A stretch of 64,000 bases of DNA from Amblyomma americanum (lineage: Eukaryota; Arthropoda; Arachnida; Ixodida; Ixodidae): positions 184,137,806 to 184,201,805 of the forward strand of contig NC_135502.1 of assembly GCF_052857255.1 (NCBI RefSeq), read 5' to 3'. The number at the start of each line of letters is the position of its first letter. The stretch's first letter is position 1. The notes beneath the pieces were generated by a model that was not told where the DNA came from, ran no database searches, and worked only from the letters and a program-made list of their open reading frames with translations. Position numbers and translations under genes: made by a program. Positions 11,076 to 21,752 of this stretch are shown here, piece by piece.

Positions 11076-11726
11076 TGAGCCGCTGCGACATCGACGTCAA
11101 ACTGTTTCAAACAGTCACGCTCCGTTCATCGGAACGGGGCATGTTGGCAGCGAGAGCGAGATGACGTTGAGGAAATATTTCGTCTTTTTGGATCAGATTG
11201 TTGGTTTTGTTCTACCTGGCTGCATTGCTCATGAGAACGCCTGGATTACCGAGAGCGACCTGAAAACGCTGAACAGATGTAATACCCAGAGTTATGATGC
11301 TACAAGGAACATCGAGCAACACGGCATCATCCCCTTTTTGAACGGTACGCTGTTGTCCACGGTCCTCGGAGTAACAGAGGAGCCGCTGCGACATCGACGT
11401 CAAACTGCTTTAAACAGAGTCACGCTCCGTTCATCGGAACGGGGCATGGTGGCGCCTAGAGCGAGACGACGTTGAGGAACAATTTCGTCTTTTTGGTTCA
11501 GATTGTTGGTTTTGTTCTACTTGGCTGCATTGCTCATGAGAACGCCTGGATTACCGACAGCGACCTGGAAACGCTGAACAGATGGAACTCCAAAAGTTAC
11601 GATGCTACAAGGAACATCCAGCAACACGGCATCAGCCCCGGTGGGAACAGTCCACCGCTCTCCAGAGCGCTCAGAGTAACACAGGAGCCGCTGCGACATT
11701 GATGTCAAAATGCTTTAAACGTGGTC
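11076..11726 (+). repeat. Duplicated segment C, copy 2
   Basis: Partner of about 6540-7190 at offset 4536. A few substitutions separate the copies (GGATCAGATTG here against GGTTCAGATTG, CATCATCCCC against CATCAGCCCC). Confidence 0.75.
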
Positions 11727-12120
11727 GCGCTCCGTTTATCGGCACGGGGCATGGTGGCACCGTGAGCGAGATGACGTTGCGGAACTATTTCGTCTTTTTG
11801 GTTCTGATTGTTGGTTTTGTTCTACCTGGCTGCATTGCTCATGAGAACACCTGGATTACCGACAGCGACCTGAAAACGCTGAACAGATGTAACTCAGAGA
11901 GTTACGATGCTACAAGAAACATCGAGCAACACGGCATCAGCCCCTGTGGGAACGGTACACTGTTGTCCACGGCCCTCGGAGTAACATGAAAGCCGCTGCG
12001 ACATCGACGTCAAACTGCTTTAAACAGAGTCACGCTCCGTTCATCGGAACGGGACATGGTGGCAGCGTGAGCGAGATGACCTTGAGGAACTATTTCGTCT
12101 TTTTGGCTCAGATTGTTGGT

Positions 12121-14217
12121 TTTGTTTTACCTGGCTGCATCGGTCACGAGAACGCCTGGATTTCTGACAGCGACCAGAAAACGCTGAACAGATGTAATAC
12201 CGATAGTTACGATGCTACAATTAACACTGAGCAACACGGCATCAGCCCTTGTGGCAAGGGTACACTCCTGTCCACGGCCCTCGGAGTAAGTTGGGAGCCG
12301 CTGTGACATCGACGTCAAATTGATTTAAACAGAGTCACGCTCCGTTCATCGGAACGAGACGTGGTGGCAGCGTGAGCGACATGAGGATGAGAAAATGTTT
12401 CGTATTTTTGGTTCAGATTGTTGGTTTTGTTCTACCTGGCTGCAGGGCTCACGAGAATGCCTGGACTACCGAGAGCGACTTGAAAACGCTGAAGAGATGT
12501 AATACCCAGAGTTACGATGCCACAAGGAACATCGAGCAACACGGCATCAGCCCCTGTGGGAACGGTACACTGCTGTCCACGGCCCTCGGAGTAACATGGG
12601 AGCCTCTGCGACATCGACGTCAACCTGCTTTCAACGAAGTCACGCTCCGTTCATCGGAACGGGACATTTTGGCAGCGTGAGTGACATGACGATGAGGAAC
12701 TATTTCGTGTTTTTGGTTCAGATGGTTGGTTTTGTTCTACCTGGCTGCATTGCTCAAGAGAACGCCTGGACTACCGACAGCGACCTGAAAACGCTGAACA
12801 GATGTAATACCCAGAGTTACGATTCCACAAGAAATATCGAGCAACACGGCATCAGCCCTAGTGGGAACAGTTCTCGGAGTAACATAGGAGCCGCTGCGAC
12901 ATTGATGTCAAAATGCTTTAAACAGAGTCACGCTCCGTTCATCGGAACGGGGCATGGTGGCACCGTGAGCGAGATGACGTTGAGGAACTATTTCGTCTTA
13001 TTTTTTCAGATTGTTGGCTTTGTTCTACATGGCTGCATCGGTCACGAGAACGCCTGGATTACTGACAACGACCTGAAAACGCTGAACAGATGTAATACCG
13101 AGAGTTACGATGCTACAAGGAACATCGAGCAACACGGCATCAGCCCCGCTGGGAACAGTCCACCGCTCTCCACAGCCCTCGAAGTAACATAGGAGCCGCT
13201 GCGACATTGATGTCAAGATGCTTTAAACAGAGTCACGGACCGTTCATCGTTAGGGGCATGGTGGCACGGTGAGCGAGATGACGTTGAGGAACTATTTCGT
13301 CTTATTGGTTCAGATAGTTGGCTTTGTTCTACCTGGCTGCATCGGTCACGCGAACGCCTGGATTTCTGATAACGACCTGAAAACGCTGAACAGATGTAAT
13401 ACCGAGAGTTACGATGCTACAAGGAACATCAAGCAAAAAGGCATCAGCCCCGGTGGGAACAGTCCACCGCTCTCCACAGCCCTCGGAGTAACATAGGAGC
13501 CGCTGCGGCATTGATGTCAAAATGCTTTAAACAGAGTCGCGGTCCGTACATAGGAACGGGACATGTTGGCAGCGTGAGCGACATGACGATGAGGAACTAT
13601 TTCGTATTTTTTATTCAGAATGTTGGTTTTGTTCTACCTGGCTGCAGTGCTCACGAGAACGCCTGGACTACCTACAGCGACCTGAAAACGCTGAACAGAT
13701 GTAACTCCGAGAGTTACGATGCTACAAGGAACATCGAGCAACACGGTATCAGCCCCGGTGGCAACAGTCCACCGCTCTCCACAGCCCTCGGGGTAACATA
13801 GGAGCCGCTGCGACATTGATGTCAAAATGCTTTAAACAGAGTCACGCTCCGTTCATAGGAACGGGGCATGGTGGCACCGTGAGCGAGATGACGTTGATGA
13901 AACATTTCATCTTTTTGGTTCAGATTGTTGGTTTTGTTCTACCTGGCTGCAGTGCTCACGAGAACGCCTGGACTACCGACAGCGACCTGAAAACGCAGAA
14001 CAAATGGAGTACCGACAGTTACGATGCTACAAGGAACATCGAGCAGCACGGCATCAGCCCCTGTGGGAACGGTACACTGCTGTCCACGGCCCTCGAAGTA
14101 ACATGGAAGCCGCTGCCACATCGACGTGAAACTGATTTAAACAGAGTCACGCTCCGTTCATTGGAACGGGACATTGTGGCAGCGTGAGCGACATGATGAT
14201 GAGGAAATAATTCGTGT
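12121..14217 (+). repeat. Duplicated segment D, copy 2
   Basis: Partner of 7280-9376 at offset 4841, with scattered substitutions (AGCCCTTGTGGCAAGGG here against AGCCCCTGTGGGAAGGG). Confidence 0.85.
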
Positions 14218-15075
14218 TTTTGGTTCAGAATGTTGGTTTTGTTCTACGTGGATGCATTGCTCACGCGAACGCCTGAATTACCGACAGCGACCAGAAAACG
14301 CTGAACAGATGTAACTCCGAGAGTTACGATGCTACAAGCAACATCGAGCAACACGGTATCAGCCCCGGTGGGAACAGTGCACCGCTCTCCACAGCCCTCG
14401 GAGTAACATAGAAGCCGCTGCGACATTGATGTCAAAATGCTTTAAACAGAGTCACGCTCCGTTCATCGGAACCGGGCATGGTGGCACCGTGAGCGAGATG
14501 ACGTTGATGAAATATTTCATCTTTTTGGTTCAGATTGTTGGCTTTGTTCTACATGGCTGCATCGGTCACGAGAACGCCTGGATTACTGGCAACAACCTGA
14601 AAACGCTGAACAGATGTAATACCGAGAGTTACGATGCTACAAGGAACATCGAGCAACACGGCATCAGCCCCGGTGGGAACAGTCCACCGCTCTCCACAGC
14701 CCTCGGAGTAACATAGGAGCCGCTGCGACATTAATGTCAAAATGCTTTAAGCAGAGTCGCGGTCCGTTCATCGGAACGTTACATGGTGGCACCGTGAGCT
14801 AGATGACGTTCAGCAACTATTTCGTTTTTTGGTTCTGATTGTTGGTGTTGTTCTACCTGGCTGCATTGCTCACGAGAACGCCTGGATTACCAACAGCGAC
14901 CTGAAAACGCTGAACAGATGTAACTCAGTGAGTTATGATGCTACAAGGAACATCGAGCAACAAGGCATCAGCCCCTGTGGGAACGGTCCACTGCTGACGA
15001 CGGCCCTCGGAGTAACATGTGAGGTGCTGCGACATAGACGTCAAACTGCATTAAACAGTCACGCTCCGTTCATCG

Positions 15076-15918
15076 CGGGCGCTAGGCCTCGCGCTCCCTC
15101 GATGCGGACCGATTTTTACGAAGAAACTCCTGGGAAAAAAATGTGCAGAGCATGTCGAAAAGTTCAAACATGCTGCTGCGCAATAATACACCTCGCACTC
15201 AAGAAAGCATGCCGCAGGTCGTAGCGATCAAAATTCATTCTAGGCCTAGCACTTGTCAAGTCCGGACAAAGACCGTTCTTCGAACCGATCCGACATTCGT
15301 CCAATGTTCAAAGAGCAGGCCCCACGTTGGGCTGCCAGATGTGGGGTAGAATTGGGGAGATAAGTACATTCTCCCCGCTTAACCGCAGCTCACACAGTTC
15401 AAAGCCGCCCGGACTTCACCCAGTGATATCGTACGCTACCGAGCGCTCGCCGACCACGGCGGGCCTTGCTCTGGCGGAACAAAGGAACGACACATTGGCT
15501 GACACAAACAGGCATTTATTGCTACAGAAACAATAACGCCAGCTAGCAACAAGGTACGTTAATGAATCGAGGACGTCCGACTCACCAGCAAGGTTCCGAG
15601 CGAGTGTTCGGCCGCGCTAGGGCAAGAGAATAAACTCCGCAGGCCGGACGGGACGAGTACGGGAGCCTTTCTCCCCGTCGCTTCTTCGCCCGCCGGCGAA
15701 GAGCGGAGCCGCGAGTGATGCGTCCGCTCGCGCCGATCATCCCCGCCGAACCCCGTTTCTGCGCGAGGCTTTGGCAGCCTCCGCGCAGCGATGCTGGCGC
15801 CCTCTCTTGCCAGTTAATGTAACTCACAAGGGAACGCGCTCAGCCTCGAGGTGAGACCGCCGCTGCACGGTGCCTCGCGGGAAAGCAAACTCAGGGGGCT
15901 GCAGGGCATTTCCCCACA
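15076..15918 (-). mobile_element. LTR retroelement 5' fragment: LTR, primer binding site and leader
   Basis: Non-satellite DNA on the minus strand. The LTR (15340-15918, 579 bp) has TGTGGGG and CCCCACA ends. An AATAAA signal on the minus strand at 15515-15520 is followed by a T/G-rich stretch (TGTTTGTGTC), the usual poly(A) context. Reading on, the LTR ends ...CCCCACA, then two bases (TC), then a tRNA-Lys-like primer site. The rest (15076-15318) would be untranslated leader: I find only very short frames, and no gag, protease or polymerase. At 15075/15076 the fragment is fused to a unit at CATCG, so the element lost everything downstream. Its right flank, ACAGATGTAAC, is the same site as the solo LTRs. 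It is probably a Ty3/gypsy-like or related LTR element; the lineage cannot be set without coding sequence. Confidence 0.85.
15319..15337 (-). other. Primer binding site (tRNA-Lys-like)
   Basis: The minus strand reads TGGCAGCCCAACGTGGGGC two bases inside the LTR end. The known site for tRNA-Lys(1,2) is TGGCGCCCAACGTGGGGC, so this matches with one extra A. Reverse transcription of LTR elements starts here, and the position sets the element's orientation as minus. Confidence 0.75.
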
Positions 15919-18900
15919 ACAGATGTAACCCAGAGAGTTACGATGCTACAAGGAACATCGAGCAACACGGCATCAGCCCCTGTGGGAACGGTCCACTGCT
16001 GACGACGGCCCTCGGAGTAACATGAAAGCCGCTGCGACATCGACGTCAAACTGATTTAAACAGTCACGCTCCGTTCATCGGAAGGAGGCATGGTGGAAGC
16101 GTGAGCGAGATGACGTTGAGAAAATATTTCGTCATTTTGGTTCAGATTGTTGGTTTTGTTCGACCTGGCTGCATTACTCACGAGAACGCCTGGATTACCG
16201 ACAGCGACCTGAAAACGCTGAACAGATGTAGTACCGAAAGTTACCATGCTACAAGGAACATCGAGCAACACGGCATCAGCCACTGTGGGAACGGTACACT
16301 GCTGTCCACGGCCCTCGGAGTAACATGGAAGCCGCTGCGACACTGACGTCAAACTGCTTTAAACAGAGTCACGCTCCGTTCATCGGAACGGGACATGGTC
16401 GCAGCGTTAGCGACATGACGATGAGGAACTATTTCGTCTTTTTGGTCCAGATTGTTGGTTTTGTTCTACCTGGCTGCAGTGCTCACGAGAACGCCTGGAC
16501 TACCCACAGCGACCTCAAAACGCTTGACAGATGTAATACCCAGAGTTACGATGCTACAAGTGACATCGAGAAACACGGCATCAGCCCCTTTTTGAACGGT
16601 ACGCTGTTGTCCACGGTCCTCGGAGTAACAGAGAAGCCGCTGCGACATCGACGTCAAACTGCTTTAAACAGTCACGCTCCGTTCATCGGAACGGGGCATG
16701 GTGGCGCCTAGAGTGAGACGACGTTGAGGAACAATTTCGTCTTTTTGGTTCAGATTGTTGGTTTTGTTCTACCTGGCTGTATAGCTCATGAGAAGGCCTG
16801 GATAAAGGACAGCGACCAGAAAATGCTGAACAGATGTAACTCCAAAAGTTACGATGCTACAAGGAACATCGAGCAACACGGGATCAGCCCCGGTGGGAAC
16901 AGTCCACCGCTCTCCAGAGCGCTCAGAGTAACACAGGAGCCGCTGCGACATCGATGTCAAAATGCTTTAAACATGGTCGCGCTCCGTTCATCGGAACGGG
17001 GCATGGTGGCACCGTGAGCGAGATGACGTTGAGGAACAATTTCGTCTTTTTGGTTCTGATTGTTGGTTTTGTTCTACCTGGCTGCATTGCTCATGAGAAC
17101 GCCTGGACTACCGACAGCGACCTTAAAACGCTTAACAGATGTAACTCAGAGAGTTACGATGCTACAAGGAACATCGAGCAACACGGCATCAGCCTCGGTG
17201 GGAACAGTCCACCGCTCTCCAGAGCGCTCAGAGTAACACAGGAGCCGCTGCGACATCGACGTCAAACTGCTTTAAACGGAGTCACGCTCCGTTAATCGGA
17301 ACGGGACATGGTGGCAGCGTGAACGGCATGACGATGAGGAAATCTTTCGTTTTTTTGGTTCAGATTGTTGGTTTTGTTCTACCTGGCTGCAGTGCTCACG
17401 AGAACGCCTGGACTACCGACAGCTACCTGAAAACGCTGAACAGATGTAATACCGAGAATTACGATGCTACAAGGAACATCAAGCAACACGGCATCAGACC
17501 CTGTGGGAACAATTATCGGAGTAACATGGGAGCTGCTGCGACATCGACGTCAAACTGCTTTAAACAGAATCACGCTCCGTTCATCTGAACGGGGAATGGT
17601 GGCACCGTGAGCGAGATGACGTTGAGGAACTATTTAGTCTTTTTAGTTCAGATTGTTGGTTTCGTTCTACCTGGCTGCATTGCTCATGAGAATGCCTGGA
17701 TTACCGACAGCGACCTGAAAACGCTGAACAGATGTAACTCCGAGAGTTACGATGCTACAAGAGACATCGAGCAACACGGCATCAGCCTCTGTGGGAACGC
17801 TTCACTGCTGTCCAAAGCTTTCGGAGCAAAATGGAAGCAGCTGCGACATCGATGTCAAACTGCTTTATACAGAGTCACGCTCCGTTCATCTGAACGGGGC
17901 ATGGTGGCACCGTGAGCGAGATGACGTTGAGGAACTATTTCGTCATTTTGGCTCAGATTGTTGGTTTTATTTTTCCTGGCTGCATCGGTCACGAGAACGC
18001 CTGGATTTCTGACAGCAACCAGAAAACGCTGAACAGATGTAATACCGATAGTTACGATGCTACAGTTAACACTGAGCAACACGGCATCAGCCCCTGTGGG
18101 AAATGAACACTCCTGTCCACGGCCCTCGGAGTAACTTGGGAGCCGCTGCGACATCGACGTCAAATTGATTTAAACAGAGTCACGCTCCGTTCATCGGAAC
18201 GGGACATGGTGGCAGCGTGATCGACATGACGATGAGAAAATGTTTCGTATTTTTGGTTCAGATTGTTGGTTTTGTTCTACCTGGCTGCAGGGCCCACGAG
18301 AATGCCTGGACTACCGAGAGCGACCTGAAAACGCTGAAGAGATGTAATACCCAGAATTACGATGCCACAAGGAACATTTAGCAACGCGGCATCAGGCCCT
18401 GTGGGAACAGTCCACCGTTCTCCACAGCCCTCGGAGTAACATAGGAGCCGCTGCGACATTGATGTCAAAAAGCTTTAAACAGTCACGCTCCGTTCATCAG
18501 AACGGGCATTGGTGGTAGCGTGAGCGACATGACGATGAGGAACTATTTCGTCTTTTTGGTTCAGATTTTTTGGTTTTGTTCTATCTGGCTGCATTGCTCA
18601 CGAGAACGCCTGGATTAACGACAGCGACCTGAAAACGCTGAGCAGATGTAACTCAGAGAGTTACGATGCTACAAGGAACATCGAGCAACACGGCATCAGC
18701 CCCTGGGGAACGGTCCACTGCTGACGACGGCCCTCGGAATAACATGTGAGCCGCTGCGACATCGACGTCAAACTGTTTTAAACAGTCACGCTCCGTTCAT
18801 CGGAACGGGGCATGTTGGCAGCGGGAGCGAGATGACGTTGAGGAAATATTTCGTCTTTTTGGTTCAGATTGTTGGTTTTGTTCTACCTGTCTTCATTGCT

Positions 18901-18947
18901 CATGAAAACGCCTGGATTACCGAGAGCGACCTGAAAACGCTGAACAG
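15919..18947 (+). repeat. Tandem array block 2
   Basis: Satellite units resume at ACAGATGTAAC, the 3' part of the unit broken by the retroelement. Landmarks lie at 16110, 16415, 16718, 17023, 17328, 17616, 17921, 18226, 18529 and 18832. The unit at 18226 has a TAG in CATTTAGCAACGCGG; the last unit is cut by the solo LTR. Confidence 0.95.
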
Positions 18948-19529
18948 TGTGGGGTTGAATTGGGGAGATAAGTACGTTCTTCCCGCTTAATCGACGCTGA
19001 CAGGGTTCAAAGCCGCCCGGACCCCACCACGTGATCTCGTACGCTACCGAGCGCTCGCCGACCACGGCGGGCCTTGCTCTGGCGGAACGAAGGAACGACA
19101 CATTGGCTGACACAAACAGGCATTTATTGCTACAGAAAGAATAACGCCAGCTAGCAACAAGGTACGCTAATGAATCGAGGACGTCCGACTCACCAGCAAG
19201 GTTCCGAGCGAATGTTCGGCCACGCTAGGGCAAGGGATATAAACTCCGCAGGCCGGACGGGACGAGTACGGGAATTCGTCTCCCTGTCGCTTCTTCGCCC
19301 CGCCGGCGAAGAGCGGAGCCGCGAGTGACGCGTCCGCTCGCGCCGATCTTCCCCGCCGAACCCCTCTCCCGCGCGCGGGCTTTGGCTGTCTCCGCGCAGC
19401 GATGCTGGTGCCCTCTCTTGCCAGTTAATGTAACTAACAAGGGAACGCGCTTAGCCTCGAGGTGAGACCGCCGCTGAATGGTGCCTCGCGGGAAAGCAAA
19501 CTCAGGGGGCTGCAGGGCATTTCCCCACA
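18948..19529 (-). mobile_element. Solo LTR (582 bp) with ACAG target duplication
   Basis: A complete LTR from TGTGGGG to CCCCACA. It interrupts a satellite unit exactly between AACAG and ATGTAAC, with ACAG repeated on both sides (18944-18947 and 19530-19533). Minus-strand AATAAA lies at 19123-19128. It matches the LTR of the 15.3 kb fragment with moderate divergence, including a more GC-rich CCCGCGCGCGGG stretch near 19370. No internal sequence remains, as expected after recombination between the two LTRs of a full element. Open frames within it (such as 19225-19530 minus) look like chance frames in GC-rich DNA. Confidence 0.9.
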
Positions 19530-20909
19530 ACAGATGTAACTCAGAGAGTTACGATGCTACAAGGAACATCGAGCAACACGGCATCAGCCCCTGTGGGAAC
19601 GGTCCACTGCTGACGACGGCCCTCGGAGTAACATGTGAGCCGCTGCGACATCGACGTCAAACTGCTTTAAGCAGTCCCCGCTCCGTTCATCGGAACGGGA
19701 CATGGTGGCGCCGTGAGCGAGATGACGTTGAGGAAATATTTCGTCTTTTGGTTCAGATTGTTGGTTTTGTTCTACCTGGCTGCAGTGCTCACGAGAACGC
19801 CTGGACTACCGACAGCGACCTCAAAACGCTGAACAGATGTAATACCCAGAGTTACGTTGCTACAAGGAACATCGAGCAAACACGGCATCAGCCCCTGTGG
19901 GAACGGTACGCTGTTGTCCACGATCCTCGGAATAACAGAGCAGCCGCTGCGAGATCGACGTCAAACTGCTTTAAACAGAATCACGCTCCGTTCGTCTAAA
20001 CGGGGAATGGTGGCATCGTGAGCGAGATGACGTTGAGGAACTATTTAGTCTTTTTAGTTCAGATTGGTTGGTTTCGTTCTACCTGGCTGCATTGCTCATG
20101 AGAATGCCTGGATTGCCGACAGCGACCTGAAAACGCTGAACAGATGTAACTCCGAGAGTTACGATGCTACAAGGAACATCGAGCAACACGGCATCAGCCT
20201 CTATGGAACGGTTCACTGCTGTCCACGGCTTTCGGAGCAAAATGGAAGCAGCTGCGACATTGATGTCAAAATGCTTTAAACAGAGTCACGCTCCGTTCAT
20301 CGGAACCGGGCATGGTGGCACCGTGAGCGAGATGACGTTGATGAAATATTTCATCTTTTTGGTTCAGATTGTTGGCTTTGTTCTACATGGCTGCATCGGT
20401 CACGAGAACGCCTGGATTACTGGCAACAACCTGAAAACGCTGAACAGATGTAATACCGAGAGTTACGATGCTACAAGGAACATCGAGCAACACGGCATCA
20501 GCCCCGGTGGGAACAGTCCACCGCTCTCCACAGCCCTCGGAGTAACATAGGAGCCGCTGCGACATTAATGTCAAAATGCTTTAAGCAGAGTCGCGGTCCG
20601 TTCATCGGAACGTTACATGGTGGCACCGTGAGCTAGATGACGTTCAGCAACTATTTCGTTTTTTGGTTCTGATTGTTGGTGTTGTTCTACCTGGCTGCAT
20701 TGCTCACGAGAACGCCTGGATTACCAACAGCGACCTGAAAACGCTGAACAGATGTAACTCAGTGAGTTATGATGCTACAAGGAACATCGAGCAACAAGGC
20801 ATCAGCCCCTGTGGGAACGGTCCACTGCTGACGACGGCCCTCGGAGTAACATGTGAGGTGCTGCGACATAGACGTCAAACTGCATTAAACAGTCACGCTC
20901 CGTTCATCG
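19530..20909 (+). repeat. Tandem array block 3
   Basis: Resumes with the ACAG target duplication; landmarks at 19722, 20027, 20332 and 20637. The units at 20332 and 20637 match those at 10554/10859 and 14498/14803. The block ends at CATCG, fused to the second retroelement fragment. Confidence 0.95.
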
Positions 20910-21752
20910 CGGGCGCTAGGCCTCGCGCTCCCTCGATGCGGACCGATTTTTACGAAGAAACTCCTGGGAAAAAAATGTGCAGAGCATGTCGAAAAGTTCA
21001 AACATGCTGCTGCGCAATAATACACCTCGCACTCAAGAAAGCATGCCGCAGGTCGTAGCGATCAAAATTCATTCTAGGCCTAGCACTTGTCAAGTCCGGA
21101 CAAAGACCGTTCTTCGAACCGATCCGACATTCGTCCAATGTTCAAAGAGCAGGCCCCACGTTGGGCTGCCAGATGTGGGGTAGAATTGGGGAGATAAGTA
21201 CATTCTCCCCGCTTAACCGCAGCTCACACAGTTCAAAGCCGCCCGGACTTCACCCAGTGATATCGTACGCTACCGAGCGCTCGCCGACCACGGCGGGCCT
21301 TGCTCTGGCGGAACAAAGGAACGACACATTGGCTGACACAAACAGGCATTTATTGCTACAGAAACAATAACGCCAGCTAGCAACAAGGTACGTTAATGAA
21401 TCGAGGACGTCCGACTCACCAGCAAGGTTCCGAGCGAGTGTTCGGCCGCGCTAGGGCAAGAGAATAAACTCCGCAGGCCGGACGGGACGAGTACGGGAGC
21501 CTTTCTCCCCGTCGCTTCTTCGCCCGCCGGCGAAGAGCGGAGCCGCGAGTGATGCGTCCGCTCGCGCCGATCATCCCCGCCGAACCCCGTTTCTGCGCGA
21601 GGCTTTGGCAGCCTCCGCGCAGCGATGCTGGCGCCCTCTCTTGCCAGTTAATGTAACTCACAAGGGAACGCGCTCAGCCTCGAGGTGAGACCGCCGCTGC
21701 ACGGTGCCTCGCGGGAAAGCAAACTCAGGGGGCTGCAGGGCATTTCCCCACA
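20910..21752 (-). mobile_element. LTR retroelement 5' fragment, second copy
   Basis: A copy of 15076-15918 shifted by exactly 5834 bp. The LTR is 21174-21752, the leader remnant 20910-21173, and minus-strand AATAAA 21349-21354. It arose with the 5.83 kb tandem duplication, not by a new insertion: the truncation junction (CATCG/CGGGCGC) and the flanks are the same. Confidence 0.85.
21153..21171 (-). other. Primer binding site, second copy
   Basis: Same tRNA-Lys-like site as at 15319-15337, two bases from the LTR that begins at 21174 on the + strand. Confidence 0.72.

Larger units (their letters stand above)
1..15075 (+). repeat. Tandem array block 1 (about 50 units of the 305 bp satellite)
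   Basis: Head-to-tail units in one orientation. Landmark ATG or ACG positions by eye include 23, 328, 633, 921, 1226, 1514, 1819, 2124, 2412, 2717 and 3020, continuing to 14498 and 14803. Most spacings are 305 bp; 288 bp spacings come from units lacking 17 bp, 303 bp from units lacking 2 bp. Every unit holds, in order, an open segment starting ATGACGTTGAGG, a TGGATTACCGACAGCGACC-type stretch, AACAGATGTAA, a GGCATCAGCCCC stretch, a CGACATCGACGTCAAA stretch and a CCGTTCATCGGAACGG inverted repeat. No other sequence lies between units. The block ends inside a unit at CATCG, where retroelement sequence begins. Long near-identical internal duplications are listed separately. That this is a satellite is read directly from the sequence; any function is unknown. 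Confidence 0.97.
14417..20250 (+). repeat. Large tandem duplication, copy 1 (5.83 kb, retroelement-bearing)
   Basis: Copy 1 holds satellite units, the retroelement fragment at 15076-15918, more units and the solo LTR at 18948-19529. It is followed directly by copy 2. Both ends lie in the shared string GCTGCGACATTGATGTCAAA, consistent with unequal exchange between homologous units. I see five single-base indels between copies, four of them in homopolymer runs, and a few substitutions (GAGTGAGACG at about 16711 against GAGCGAGACG; CACGCTCCG at about 18181 against CACGCTGCG). Near identity over 5.8 kb implies a recent event. Confidence 0.92.

Noticed and set aside
1..15075. CRISPR-like regular repeat
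   Set aside because: The whole 305 bp unit is repeated without unique spacers, far longer than CRISPR repeats.
15319..15337. A tRNA gene
   Set aside because: Only the 3' end of a tRNA-Lys is matched, in the position of a retroelement primer site; no cloverleaf lies around it.
15582..15827. 81-codon minus-strand frame within the LTR of the retroelement fragment (also 21416-21661)
   Set aside because: Arginine-rich translation of GC-rich LTR sequence; not conserved in the solo LTRs, so a chance frame.
19228..19236. TATAAA on the + strand of the LTR (GGGATATAAACTCC) as evidence for a plus-oriented element
   Set aside because: The primer site next to the LTR and the minus-strand AATAAA with its GT-rich tail both set minus orientation; the TATA-like string is probably coincidental.
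18948..19529. DNA transposon or SINE, given the TGTGGGG/CCCCACA inverted ends
   Set aside because: A sister copy has a primer binding site directly inside the same end and an AATAAA signal, which identifies an LTR; the short inverted ends are normal for LTRs.
19225..19530. 101-codon minus-strand frame within the solo LTR (also 25060-25365 and 33442-33747)
   Set aside because: It lies in the GC-rich LTR, runs to the LTR border, changes by frameshift in the 33 kb copy and resembles no known protein.
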